DNA from: Ga0077555 sp046154645
Lineage (GTDB): Bacteria > Pseudomonadota > Alphaproteobacteria > Rhizobiales > Hyphomicrobiaceae
DNA: 64,000 nucleotides
Direction of reading: 5' to 3'
NCBI GenBank assembly: GCA_046154645.1
Contig: JBJXDZ010000168.1
Coordinates: forward strand, 33,775 to 97,774
The notes beneath the pieces were generated by a model. The model did not search any database. It worked only from the letters and a program-made list of their open reading frames with translations, and was not told the DNA's origin. A program made the translations under genes and the position numbers. Below, piece after piece: positions 9,212-17,803 of this stretch; position 1 is the stretch's first letter; each line of letters opens with the position of its first letter.

Positions 9212-10264
9212 ATGGTCGAGCGTATTTTCATCAGCTACCGCCGTGACGACAGTGCGGGCCATGCCGGGCGGGTCTTCGACCGCTTGAGGGCCGAGTTCGG
9301 GCAGGACGTGCTGTTCATGGACGTCGATGCCATCCCGCTCGGCTCGAATTTCGTCAAGGTGCTGCGCGATGAGGTCGCTCGCTGCTCGGTGTTCTTGGCG
9401 ATCATCGGTCCACGCTGGCTGGATGCGCTGGACGAGGACGGCGCGCGGCGACTGGACAATCCCGACGACTTCGTGCGCGTCGAAATTGCGGCAGCGCTAG
9501 CACGCGATATCCCGGTGATTCCCATTCTGCTCGAAGGGGCGAAAGTTCCGAGGGCCAGTGCTTTGCCGGCCGACCTGCGCGAGCTTTCGCAGCGTAATGG
9601 CCTCGACGTGCGACACGCGTCGTTCCATCCCGATGTGGACAAGCTGGTGCGGGGATTGAAGGTTCGCGGCATCGACCTTGCGCGTCCGCCAGCGGCGGTC
9701 AATTCGCCGGCGACGCTGCCGCCAATGAGTGAGCCTGCCAAGGCTCCAACGCTGCCGGACGGTACCATTGGCATCGGGGGCACGACTTATGTGGCCATAG
9801 CGGATCGGCGGCTTTTCACGGAAGCTCCAACGATCGGGCGCTCCTCACAATCAGTCGCAGACTCACCCACGAAGCTGGGTGATTATGTCGGTCATCGGAA
9901 ACAGTCGTTGTCGACGGTGGATGAGGTGATAGCGGAGGTGGGCCTGTGGCACATGGCCCTGGGCGCTAAGGGCCATTTCTCTGAACCGTCGTTGTTCGAC
10001 AACTTATTCATCTACGTCGGCGCACCACTCCCTGGGACCAGCCCCGGCAGCATCGTGAAGGGCAAGACTTGGTATGGCACCACAGTCCCGGACTGGCAGA
10101 TTGTCCACGGGCAGGCGTCTTCTGCCGATGACACCGTTTCAATTCCTGTCGGCTATTTGACCTACCTAGGACCTGAGTGGCGCTCTGAGTACATCGAACT
10201 CTCTGATGCCGTCTTCAAGAAACTCGGCGGCCAGCCGATGGCGCGGTTCATCAAGCATTCTTGA
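9212..10264 (+). CDS. TIR-domain protein with an unrecognised C-terminal domain
   Basis: A 350-residue soluble protein. Residues 1-155 are a bacterial TIR domain: strand A with RIFISYRRDDS (residues 4-14), a BB-loop region with DVDAIPLGSNF, strand C/D with FLAIIGPRW, and the helix FVRVEIAAAL whose glutamate (E91) is where NAD-cleaving TIR domains keep their catalytic glutamate. A proline-rich linker spans 158-185. Residues 186-350 form a second part (IGIGGTTYVAIADRR, then WHMALGAKGHFSEPS, GKTWYGTTVPDWQIVH) that I do not recognise. TIR enzymes in bacteria act in anti-phage defence such as Thoeris, in prokaryotic Argonaute systems, or as effectors. No partner gene is adjacent. A much longer reading frame extends upstream antisense to the thioredoxin-like gene, but the TIR motif begins right at this ATG. 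Confidence 0.85.
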   Translation: MVERIFISYRRDDSAGHAGRVFDRLRAEFGQDVLFMDVDAIPLGSNFVKVLRDEVARCSVFLAIIGPRWLDALDEDGARRLDNPDDFVRVEIAAALARDIPVIPILLEGAKVPRASALPADLRELSQRNGLDVRHASFHPDVDKLVRGLKVRGIDLARPPAAVNSPATLPPMSEPAKAPTLPDGTIGIGGTTYVAIADRRLFTEAPTIGRSSQSVADSPTKLGDYVGHRKQSLSTVDEVIAEVGLWHMALGAKGHFSEPSLFDNLFIYVGAPLPGTSPGSIVKGKTWYGTTVPDWQIVHGQASSADDTVSIPVGYLTYLGPEWRSEYIELSDAVFKKLGGQPMARFIKHS

Positions 10265-10987
10265 GTGGTGAACACTGAGCCAGCGGCGAGGCGCTTGGGT
10301 CCCCGCCTGTTGCCTCACGATTGATGCGCAATCGCTCGGCGCGGGGATGACGGAGCCGAGGGGGGGCGAAATGGGGTCAGACTCATGGGCCCCGAGGTAA
10401 GGCTTCGGGCCATGACGTTATGGGTTGGACGTCAGCACGTAGGGCGCAATAGGCCGCGCTCAAACGTATTGCGCCGAGGAATGTGGAAGGGCATGCGGTG
10501 GTGGCGGCGCAATACGCTTCGCACTTGCGCACCCTACGGGCCCGCATCCAGTCACGGCATTTTTTCACTCCGCCGCGTCGGCCTTAATCGAGGCGACGGC
10601 GCGGGCGACGCCGTCCGGATCGGCGGCGATGGCTGCCAAGTAGGCCTGAGCCATCTGATGTTCCGTCATTCCCGCGAAGGCGGGAACCCACGAGCCACTC
10701 AGCCGGCATTGACGTGGGGAAGGTTGAATGACCATCAGCAGAGCCGGACTTTTCCCGCTGCGACGACTCTGACCCGTCGTGGATGGCCGCCTTCGCGGCC
10801 ATGACGTTGTGGGCGGCTTGAACGGAGGGGCGGTGAACATGTGCCTCGCTTCATCGCTGCGCAAGTGGTGAAGCGCTTGGGTCCCCGCCTTCGCGGGGAT
10901 GACGATGTGAGGGATGGGGGCAATGGGGTCAGAGCCGTCCTGCTGGAGGCGGGCACAAATGATCAGGATCTGACCCCGTTGGGAGCT
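10265..10987. repeat. Non-coding repeat-rich region after the TIR gene
   Basis: Over 700 bp without a convincing intact gene, packed with short repeats of three families. Family A copies lie at 10438-10479 and 10505-10540 in opposite orientation, making a larger imperfect hairpin. Family B (core TCCCCGCCTTCGCGGGGATG) occurs at 10872-10904, with variants at 10664-10694 (CATTCCCGCGAAGGCGGGAA), 10777-10810 and a split copy 10298-10350 whose arms are separated by about 30 bp. Family C is GGGGTCAGA at 10376-10384 and again at 10925-10933, paired with TCTGACCCC at 10969-10977. This looks like an accumulation site for miniature repeats. Confidence 0.75.
10565..10663 (-). pseudogene. Possible C-terminal gene remnant cut by a family B repeat
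   Basis: On the minus strand a short frame ending at 10565 encodes an alanine-rich, protein-like tail (MAQAYLAAIAADPDGVAR, then AVASIKADAAE). Immediately upstream the frame runs into a family B repeat (translating as VPAFAGMTE), after which no plausible protein continues. It may be the 3' end of a gene broken by repeat insertion, or a chance frame. No function is assigned. Confidence 0.3.
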
Positions 10988-12202
10988 TCAGGCCATCGCC
11001 ACCTTCAGGTTCTCGTCGATCTTGTCGAGGAAACCCGTGGTGGAGAGCCACGACTGCTGATCGCCGACGAGGAGGGCAAGATCCTTGGTCATGAAGCCGG
11101 ACTCGACGGTGTCGATGCAGACCTTCTCGAGTGTGGTAGCGAATTTGGCGAGCGCGGGGTTGTTGTCCAGCTTGGCGCGATGGGCGAGGCCACGCGACCA
11201 GGCGAAGATGGAGGCCATCGAGTTGGTTGAGGTCTCCTTGCCTTTCTGATGCTCGCGATAGTGGCGGGTGACGGTGCCGTGGGCAGCCTCGGCCTCGACG
11301 GTTTGGCCGTCCGGCGTCATGAGCACCGATGTCATGAGGCCGAGCGAGCCGAAGCCCTGGGCCACCGTGTCGGACTGCACGTCGCCGTCGTAGTTCTTGC
11401 AGGCCCAGACGTAGCCACCGGACCACTTCATGGCTGCGGCGACCATGTCGTCGATCAAGCGGTGCTCGTAGGTGAGGCCGGCTGCGTCGAACTTAGCCTT
11501 GAATTCCTTGTCGAAGATCTCCTGGAACAGGATCATGAAGCGGCCGTCGTACTGCTTCAGGATGGTGTTCTTGGTGGAGAGGTAAACCGGAAAGTTGCGC
11601 GCCAGGCCATAGTTGAACGTGGCGCGGGCGAAATCGCGGATCGAGTCATCGAGGTTATACATAACCATGGCGACGCCGCCGCCGGGGAAGTCGAACACTT
11701 TACGCTCGATCTTCTGCTTGCCGTCCTTGGACACCCAGGCCACGGCCAACGAGCCTTCGCCGGGCACAACGAAATCCGTGGCGCGGTACTGGTCGCCGAA
11801 CGCATGACGGCCGATGATGATCGGTTTGGTCCAGCCGGGAACCAGGCGCGGCACGTTCTTGCAGATGATCGGCTCGCGGAAGATGACGCCGCCGAGGATG
11901 TTGCGGATGGTGCCGTTGGGCGAACGCCACATCTCCTTCAAGCCGAACTCCTTCACGCGGCCCTCGTCCGGCGTGATGGTGGCGCACTTGACGGCGACGC
12001 CATGCTTCTTGGTGGCGTTGGCGCTGTCGATCGTGATCTGGTCATTGGTCTTGTCGCGGCTCTGGACCGAGAGATCATAGTATTCGAGCTTCAAGTCGAG
12101 ATACGGGTGGATCAGCTTGTCCTTGATGAACTGCCAGATGATGCGGGTCATCTCGTCGCCGTCCATCTCGACGACCGTGCCGTCTACCTTGATCTTCTGC
12201 AT
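10988..12202 (-). CDS. icd: NADP-dependent isocitrate dehydrogenase, homodimeric type
   Basis: A 404-residue enzyme of the eukaryote-like (type II) dimeric family, converting isocitrate to 2-oxoglutarate and CO2 with NADPH in the citric acid cycle. It begins KVDGTVVEMDGDEMTRIIW; substrate-binding residues lie in WRSPNGTIRNILGGVIFREP, the metal aspartates in YKNYDGDVQSD-like WACKNYDGDVQSD, and the NADP region in EAEAAHGTVTRHYREH. Length matches the usual 400-415. It lies 105 bp downstream of the monomeric isocitrate dehydrogenase gene in the same orientation, so the two could be co-transcribed. It is full length with no missing motif. Confidence 0.97.
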   Translation of the reverse strand: MQKIKVDGTVVEMDGDEMTRIIWQFIKDKLIHPYLDLKLEYYDLSVQSRDKTNDQITIDSANATKKHGVAVKCATITPDEGRVKEFGLKEMWRSPNGTIRNILGGVIFREPIICKNVPRLVPGWTKPIIIGRHAFGDQYRATDFVVPGEGSLAVAWVSKDGKQKIERKVFDFPGGGVAMVMYNLDDSIRDFARATFNYGLARNFPVYLSTKNTILKQYDGRFMILFQEIFDKEFKAKFDAAGLTYEHRLIDDMVAAAMKWSGGYVWACKNYDGDVQSDTVAQGFGSLGLMTSVLMTPDGQTVEAEAAHGTVTRHYREHQKGKETSTNSMASIFAWSRGLAHRAKLDNNPALAKFATTLEKVCIDTVESGFMTKDLALLVGDQQSWLSTTGFLDKIDENLKVAMA

Positions 12203-12307
12203 TGTCTGAAACCCCTTCTGAGTCCCGTAAAGATAGCGAAAAGCCGCCGGGCCGTTGATCGATCGGGCGGGCTCTCACGCTGAAATGTCTGTCGCCGCCT
12301 GTCCGCG

Positions 12308-14530
12308 TCAGAGTTCCGCCAGGGCCGCGTTCAGCGTGGCGCTTGGACGCATCGCCGCCGACGCCTTGGCATTGTCCGGCAGATAGTAACCGGCGGTATC
12401 GATCGGCTTGCCTTGCGCGGCGATCAGCTCGCTGTTGATCTTGGCTTCGTTGGCCGCGAGCGACTCGGCCAGCTTCTGAAAGCGCGCCTGCATCGGTCCG
12501 CTGTTGCCGCGCGCCGCCAGCGCCTGTGCCCAGTAGAGCGCCAGATAGAAATGGCTGCCGCGGTTATCGAGCTCGCCGACCTTGCGGGCGGGCGAGCGAT
12601 TGAACTCGAGGATCCGCCCGTTGGCCGCGTCCAGCGTCTCGGCGAGCACCTTCACGTCCTCGTTGCCGGTGGTCTGCGCCAGATGCTCTAGCGAGGCGCC
12701 GAGTGCCAAGAACTCACCGAGTGAATCCCAGCGGAGGTAACCCTCCTGCTGGAACTGCTCAACGTGCTTGGGCGCGGAGCCACCGGCGCCAGTCTCAAAG
12801 AGGCCGCCGCCGGACAATAGCGGTACGATCGACAGCATCTTCGCGGATGTGCCGAGTTCCATGATCGGGAAGAGGTCGGTGAGATAGTCGCGCAGCACGT
12901 TGCCGGTGACCGAGATCGTGTCCTTGCCGGCGCGGATGCGCTCGAGCGAGTATTTCATGGCGTCGACGGGCGCCATGATGCTGATGACGAGGCCGTTGGT
13001 ATCGTGACCGTCCAGATACTTCTCGACCTTGGCGATCAGCTGCGCATCGTGGGCACGGTTCTTGTCGAGCCAGAACACCGCCGGCGTGTTGGTCAACCGT
13101 GCGCGGCGCACGCCAAGCTTGACCCAATCCTGGATTGGCGCATCCTTGACTTGGCACATGCGGAAGATGTCGCCGGTTTCGACCTTCTGCGACAACAGAA
13201 CTGTGCCGTTCTCGGCGACAACACGCACCGTTCCGTCCTGCGGGATCTCGAACGTCTTGTCGTGCGAGCCGTATTCCTCCGCCTGTTGCGCCATCAACCC
13301 GACGTTCGGCACCGAGCCCATGGTCTTCGGGTCGAACGCGCCATTGGCCTTGCAGTCGTCGATGGTGGCCTGGAACAACGTCGCGTAGCAGCGGTCGGGG
13401 ATCGCGGCGATCGTATCGTAGAGCTTGCCGTCGGCACCCCACATCTTGCCGGATTCGCGGATCATCGCCGGCATCGACGCATCGACGATCACGTCGCTTG
13501 GCACGTGCAGGTTGGTAATGCCCTTGTCGGAGTTGACCATCGCGAGGCCGGGCCGTTTCGCATAGGTGGTCGCGATATCGGCCTTGATCGCGTCTCGTTC
13601 GGCGGCGGGCAGGGTCTCGATCCGCGTCAGCATGTCGGCGACGCCGTTGTCGGGATCGACGCCGAGACGCTTGAGCGTTGCGCCATGCTTCGCGAACACA
13701 TCGGCGAAGTACACGGTGACGGCGTGGCCGAAAATGATGGGATCGGAGATCTTCATCATCGTCGTCTTGACATGCAGCGAGAAGAGAATGCCGTCCTTCT
13801 TCGCGGCGTCCATCTGTGCGGCGAAGAAGGCGCGCAGGGCCTTGGCGCTCATCACCGAGGAGTCGATGATCTCGCCGGCCTGGAGCGGAATTTTCGGCTT
13901 GAGAACAGTGGTGGCACCGTCGCTGGCGACGAGCTCGATGCGGGCGTTGGTCGGGGCTGCAAGGGTCGTTGCAGCCTCCGAGCCGTAGAAATCGCCACCC
14001 GACATATGGGCGACGCGCGACCTTGACGCGGCGCTCCAGGCACCCATCTTGTGCGGGTTTTTGCGGGCGTATTGCTTTACGGCACCGGCGGCGCGGCGAT
14101 CGGAGTTGCCCTCGCGCAGGACCGGATTGACGGCGCTGCCGAGCACGCGGCCATAGCGTGCGCGGATCTCCTTGTCCGCGGGCGTGGCATCGCTGTCGGG
14201 GAAGTCGGGAACATCATAGCCCTTGGCCTGCAGCTCTTTGATCGCGGCCTTCAGCTGCGGGATCGACGCGGAGATGTTGGGCAGCTTGATGATGTTGGCG
14301 TCGGGCTGCATTGCGAGCTTGCCGAGTTCGGCGAGCTCATCGTTGATCCGCTGCTCGGGTTTCAGCTTCTCGGGGAAATTGGCGATGATGCGGCCGGTCA
14401 GTGAAATGTCTTTCAAGGTCACGGCCACGCCCGCCGCGCCAACGAAGGCCTTGACGATAGGCAGCAAGGAATAGGTTGCGAGGCCCGGCGCTTCGTCAAC
14501 CTTCGTCCACATGATTTCGAGTTTTGACAT
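12308..14530 (-). CDS. NADP-dependent isocitrate dehydrogenase, monomeric type
   Basis: A 740-residue enzyme of the monomeric isocitrate dehydrogenase family (as in Azotobacter and Corynebacterium), catalysing the same reaction as the gene next to it but from a different protein family. Recognisable stretches are IMWTKVDEAPGLATYSLLPI at the N-terminus, LREGNSDRRAAGAVKQYARK with the substrate-binding serine and arginine near residue 135, and SGGGLFETGAGGSAPKHVEQ near 580. Length fits the 735-745 family norm. The gene is intact. In bacteria that hold both types they are often differently expressed; the regulation here is not visible. Confidence 0.96.
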   Translation of the reverse strand: MSKLEIMWTKVDEAPGLATYSLLPIVKAFVGAAGVAVTLKDISLTGRIIANFPEKLKPEQRINDELAELGKLAMQPDANIIKLPNISASIPQLKAAIKELQAKGYDVPDFPDSDATPADKEIRARYGRVLGSAVNPVLREGNSDRRAAGAVKQYARKNPHKMGAWSAASRSRVAHMSGGDFYGSEAATTLAAPTNARIELVASDGATTVLKPKIPLQAGEIIDSSVMSAKALRAFFAAQMDAAKKDGILFSLHVKTTMMKISDPIIFGHAVTVYFADVFAKHGATLKRLGVDPDNGVADMLTRIETLPAAERDAIKADIATTYAKRPGLAMVNSDKGITNLHVPSDVIVDASMPAMIRESGKMWGADGKLYDTIAAIPDRCYATLFQATIDDCKANGAFDPKTMGSVPNVGLMAQQAEEYGSHDKTFEIPQDGTVRVVAENGTVLLSQKVETGDIFRMCQVKDAPIQDWVKLGVRRARLTNTPAVFWLDKNRAHDAQLIAKVEKYLDGHDTNGLVISIMAPVDAMKYSLERIRAGKDTISVTGNVLRDYLTDLFPIMELGTSAKMLSIVPLLSGGGLFETGAGGSAPKHVEQFQQEGYLRWDSLGEFLALGASLEHLAQTTGNEDVKVLAETLDAANGRILEFNRSPARKVGELDNRGSHFYLALYWAQALAARGNSGPMQARFQKLAESLAANEAKINSELIAAQGKPIDTAGYYLPDNAKASAAMRPSATLNAALAEL

Positions 14531-14785
14531 GCTTGCACCTATGGTCGCGCGCTTGGTGGATCAGGGCTTGGGGGTTCAGGGCACCGCCTATACCACCCCC
14601 ATTGGGCTGGCAACAGCCTGAATTCCTGGCCGGCAGGCCGCCCGTAAGCGCGCCGCCGACCCCTCCCTGAAGGGCAGCACAGCCCTGCGTATTCGGGCCA
14701 AGGGTTGATTGCTCGATAGGCTGGCGCAGCAAAAGTGTCATGATACTGTTTGCAGTCAGGCTCGGGCGCAGAGGGCACGGGAAAC

Positions 14786-16303
14786 TTGAGCAGCGATCAG
14801 AATGGACCGGCACTGGAGCTGTCTTTCGCTCGCCGGATGTTCGTGCTCGCGACTGTGCTGGTTGCATCGACGTCGTTCAATACGGCGACCTTCGCCATCA
14901 CCGCCGTGCTGCCGCAAGTGCAAGGCGCGCTGGCTGCAACGCAGGACGAGATTTCGTGGGCGGTGACGTTCCACATTCTGGCGACAGCCGTGTGCATGCC
15001 GATGACGGGCTGGCTGGTGACGCGGTTCGGGCGAGGGCGCGTGCAGTTCTGGGCGCTGGCGGGGTTCACGGCGTCCACCGTCATGTGTGGTCTGTGTCAG
15101 ACGCTAGAAGGGCTCGTCTTCTGGCGCCTGATGCAGGGCGCAACCGGGGCGCCGATCCAGCCCCTTGGCCAGACGATCCTGCTCGACGTGTTCCCGCGCC
15201 ACCAGCATGGCATGGTGATCTCGATTTTCGGGACCACGAATACGATCGGACCCGTGCTCGGACCGGCCTTTGCCGGCTATCTGGCTGAAGCGCTCGGCTG
15301 GCGATGGGCCTTCTTCATGATCGTGCCGATTGCATCGATGGCCTGCATCGCCGCCCACTTCGCGCTGCCGGAGGACTTGAACCGGCGCCGCATTTCGTTG
15401 GACTGGATCGGTTTCCTGTCGCTGTCGATTGCGATCGCGTGCATGCAGTTCATGCTCTCGCGCGGGCAACGGCTCGACTGGTTCGAGTCGGGCGAGATCA
15501 TGATTGAGGCCGCCGTAGCCGCGCTGGCGTTCTACATCTTCCTGGCGCATACGCTGACCGCGAAAAGCCCCTATCTCAATCCCCGCATGGTACTCGACCG
15601 GAACTACCTGATCGGCCTCGGGCTGATCGGCATCTTCGGGATGCTCAACTTCACGCCGATGGTGCTGATACCGCCGCTGCTGCAAAACCAGCTTGGGTTC
15701 CCAGACAGCCTGATCGGGTTCGTGGTGAGCTGGCGCGGGGCCGGCGTCATGAGCGGCTCGGCGCTATCGATCCTGACGCAAAGAATGGATCCACGGGTGG
15801 GCATGGTGGCCGGCTTCGGCATGCAGATCGCGTCCGGGCTCTGGCTGACGAGCATCAATCTCGATGCGTCGCTGTCGACCATGTGCGCCAATGCCTATCT
15901 GCAAGGGCTGGCTGTCGGGCTGATCTGGACACCGATCGTGACGACAGCCTTCAAGACACTGGACCCCGTACTGAGACCGCAAGCCATTTCCGTGCTGCAC
16001 CTGGTGCGCAGCATCGGCTCGAGCTTCTTCATCTCGATCACGGTGGCTGAGATCATTCGATCGACCGGGCAGAACTACAGCCGTATGGTCGAACACGTGT
16101 CGCCGTTCAACAAATCGCTGGGCTCGCCGTCCGTGATGGGCGGCTATTCGACGGAGACTGTGGGCGGCATGGCGGCGATCGCCAAGGAGATCAACCGGCA
16201 GGCGGCGATGCTCGGCTTCGTCAATGCGTTCGTGCTGTATACCGCGATGTCAATGCTGGCGATCCCGCTGGTGCTGATGCTCGGCGGCAAAAGAAAGTCC
16301 TAA
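14786..16303 (+). CDS. MFS transporter, DHA2 (EmrB) family
   Basis: About 505 residues with fourteen predicted membrane helices. Family motifs are visible: QDEISWAVTFHILATAVCMP in helix 2, motif A in GWLVTRFGRGRVQ, RLMQGATGAPIQPLGQTILL in helix 4 and the antiporter motif C-like GPVLGPAFAGYL in helix 5. DHA2 proteins export drugs or other amphiphiles by proton antiport, usually with an EmrA-type adaptor, which is not present here. The TTG at 14786 is a tentative start; a TTG at 14750 and an ATG at 14837 are in frame. The next gene starts 12 bp after the stop. Confidence 0.88.
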   Translation: MSSDQNGPALELSFARRMFVLATVLVASTSFNTATFAITAVLPQVQGALAATQDEISWAVTFHILATAVCMPMTGWLVTRFGRGRVQFWALAGFTASTVMCGLCQTLEGLVFWRLMQGATGAPIQPLGQTILLDVFPRHQHGMVISIFGTTNTIGPVLGPAFAGYLAEALGWRWAFFMIVPIASMACIAAHFALPEDLNRRRISLDWIGFLSLSIAIACMQFMLSRGQRLDWFESGEIMIEAAVAALAFYIFLAHTLTAKSPYLNPRMVLDRNYLIGLGLIGIFGMLNFTPMVLIPPLLQNQLGFPDSLIGFVVSWRGAGVMSGSALSILTQRMDPRVGMVAGFGMQIASGLWLTSINLDASLSTMCANAYLQGLAVGLIWTPIVTTAFKTLDPVLRPQAISVLHLVRSIGSSFFISITVAEIIRSTGQNYSRMVEHVSPFNKSLGSPSVMGGYSTETVGGMAAIAKEINRQAAMLGFVNAFVLYTAMSMLAIPLVLMLGGKRKS

Positions 16304-16314
16304 GGACAGCGGCA

Positions 16315-17586
16315 ATGCGAAAGCTGGTGACACTGGGGATGGCGATCATTGCCGTGATGGCGCCTGCCCTGGCGCAGACGCCGGCACAGCGACCGCATCC
16401 CGAACACGTGGTGCCGCTGCCGCAGAAGCTCGAAATCGAGGCCCCGAAAGCTGACGTGCCGTCGGAGATCGCGCGCTTCCATGGCGCCTGGGCCGGCACC
16501 TGGGGCGATGAGATGCGCCACATTCTCATTATCGAGCGGGTGGAGCCCTCCGGGTTGACGGCGGTCGTCTATGCGACGGGTGACTTCGCCCCGGCCAATG
16601 TGTGGGCCGCCTGGGAGCGTTTCGGCGGCACCATCAAGGACGGCACACTGACATTGACCCGCTCCATCTCGACCGTGACCTACGCGTTCGACAGTGCCGA
16701 TCGGCTGATCGCGACCCATGTGTTTCGCTCGGGCTTGATGACAGCGGGGCTGCTGCAGCGTATCGACGCCAAATCGCTGACGTCGCCGCACATTCTCCAG
16801 GATGTGCCGCTGGCCGGCGAGCGCGTGTTCATCCCGCATGACAAGGTGAAACATCGCGACGGTTCGGGACCGATCCGGCTCGAGGCACGGGTCTACAGGC
16901 CGACGGGCACAGGGCCGGCGCCGCTGGCGGTGATCAATCACGGCTCCGATAACGGGCGCGGGCAGCTCAACAGCTACGGCCATCTCGGAGAGGCGCGCTG
17001 GCTGCTCGGGCATGGGTTTGCGGTGCTGGTGCCGATGCGGCGCGGACGCGGGCAGTCGGAGGGTGTCAGTGGAGAAGGCACCTACAGCCATGCGCATTCC
17101 GGGCAGATTATCGCCGTGGGGCGTGGAGTCGATGAGGGGATCGAGGATCTGGAGGCGGCGATCGCGTGGGGGCGGGCGCAGCCATTCGTGAAGCCGGGAC
17201 CGGTGCTGCTGGCGGGCCAATCGCGCGGAGGGTTTCTGTCGGTGGTTTACGCCGGTCGCAAGCCCGAGGCGGTACTGGGTGTGGTCAACTTCGTCGGTGG
17301 CTGGATGGGCGGCGGGCCGAGCAATGAGCGCTTCAATACGCCGTTCTTTGCCGAAGCAGGGCGCCAGACCGGAACGAAGGTGCCGCAGCTGTGGCTCTAT
17401 GCCGAGCGCGACAGCTTCTATGGCGAGGCGCACATCCGGGCGAACCACAAGGCGTTCACAGACGCGGGCGGGGTGGCGCAGCTGGAGTTCTACAAAGGCC
17501 TGCCGATGGACGGACATCTGCTGCGCATTTTCCCGGCGCGCTGGCGGGAGGCTGGCGATGCGTATGTGAAGGGATTGCCGCGCTAA
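16315..17586 (+). CDS. Secreted alpha/beta hydrolase family protein
   Basis: A 423-residue protein with a clear signal peptide (hydrophobic core to residue 20, then AQTPAQ). Residues 40-155 form an N-terminal beta-rich region with FHGAWAGTWGDEMRHILIIE. The hydrolase domain follows: VINHGSDNGRG as an oxyanion-type loop, the nucleophile elbow GQSRGG (S303), and a late histidine in MDGHLLRIF. It resembles dienelactone hydrolase or prolyl oligopeptidase-like domains; the substrate is unknown. A ribosome site AAGGA stands before the ATG, and the gene is probably co-transcribed with the exporter upstream. Confidence 0.8.
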   Translation: MRKLVTLGMAIIAVMAPALAQTPAQRPHPEHVVPLPQKLEIEAPKADVPSEIARFHGAWAGTWGDEMRHILIIERVEPSGLTAVVYATGDFAPANVWAAWERFGGTIKDGTLTLTRSISTVTYAFDSADRLIATHVFRSGLMTAGLLQRIDAKSLTSPHILQDVPLAGERVFIPHDKVKHRDGSGPIRLEARVYRPTGTGPAPLAVINHGSDNGRGQLNSYGHLGEARWLLGHGFAVLVPMRRGRGQSEGVSGEGTYSHAHSGQIIAVGRGVDEGIEDLEAAIAWGRAQPFVKPGPVLLAGQSRGGFLSVVYAGRKPEAVLGVVNFVGGWMGGGPSNERFNTPFFAEAGRQTGTKVPQLWLYAERDSFYGEAHIRANHKAFTDAGGVAQLEFYKGLPMDGHLLRIFPARWREAGDAYVKGLPR

Positions 17587-17596
17587 GGCTGTTGGC

Positions 17597-17782
17597 CTAC
17601 CCGCGCACGAGCCAGACGACCAGCACGCCAAGTGCAATGGAGAGTGCGCCGGCGATGCGCAACGCCTGCTCCGGCATTGCAGATGCCGACGTCAGCATGC
17701 GCAGGCCGACCTTGGGAAAGGCTGCCCAAAGTAGGCCCTCGATCACGAGCACGAGACCGAGGGCCACAATGAGATCTGACAT
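17597..17782 (-). CDS. DUF2065 small membrane protein
   Basis: A 61-residue protein with two hydrophobic helices (IVALGLVLVIEGLLWAAFP and IAGALSIALGVLVVWLV) joined by a short polar turn with MPEQALRIAG. This is the DUF2065 pattern, a family repeatedly encoded beside hflC in proteobacteria, which matches its place 21 bp downstream of hflC. Function unknown. In related genomes a Do-like periplasmic protease often follows; here the next gene is convergent and unrelated. Confidence 0.88.
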   Translation of the reverse strand: MSDLIVALGLVLVIEGLLWAAFPKVGLRMLTSASAMPEQALRIAGALSIALGVLVVWLVRG

Positions 17783-17803
17783 GATGCGCCGTCCGAGCCG
17801 CCT

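Noticed and set aside
9212..10264. Thoeris system (TIR plus SIR2-like)
   Set aside because: No ThsA-like SIR2/SLOG protein is adjacent; the SLOG-like gene 45 kb away lacks a SIR2 domain.
10265..10987. Possible CRISPR array
   Set aside because: The repeats are palindromic, of different families and irregularly spaced, with no constant spacer length and no cas genes nearby.
14740..15288. A second plus-strand frame overlapping the MFS transporter start
   Set aside because: Arginine/alanine-rich composition and no hydrophobic helices; the transporter frame carries the DHA2 motifs.
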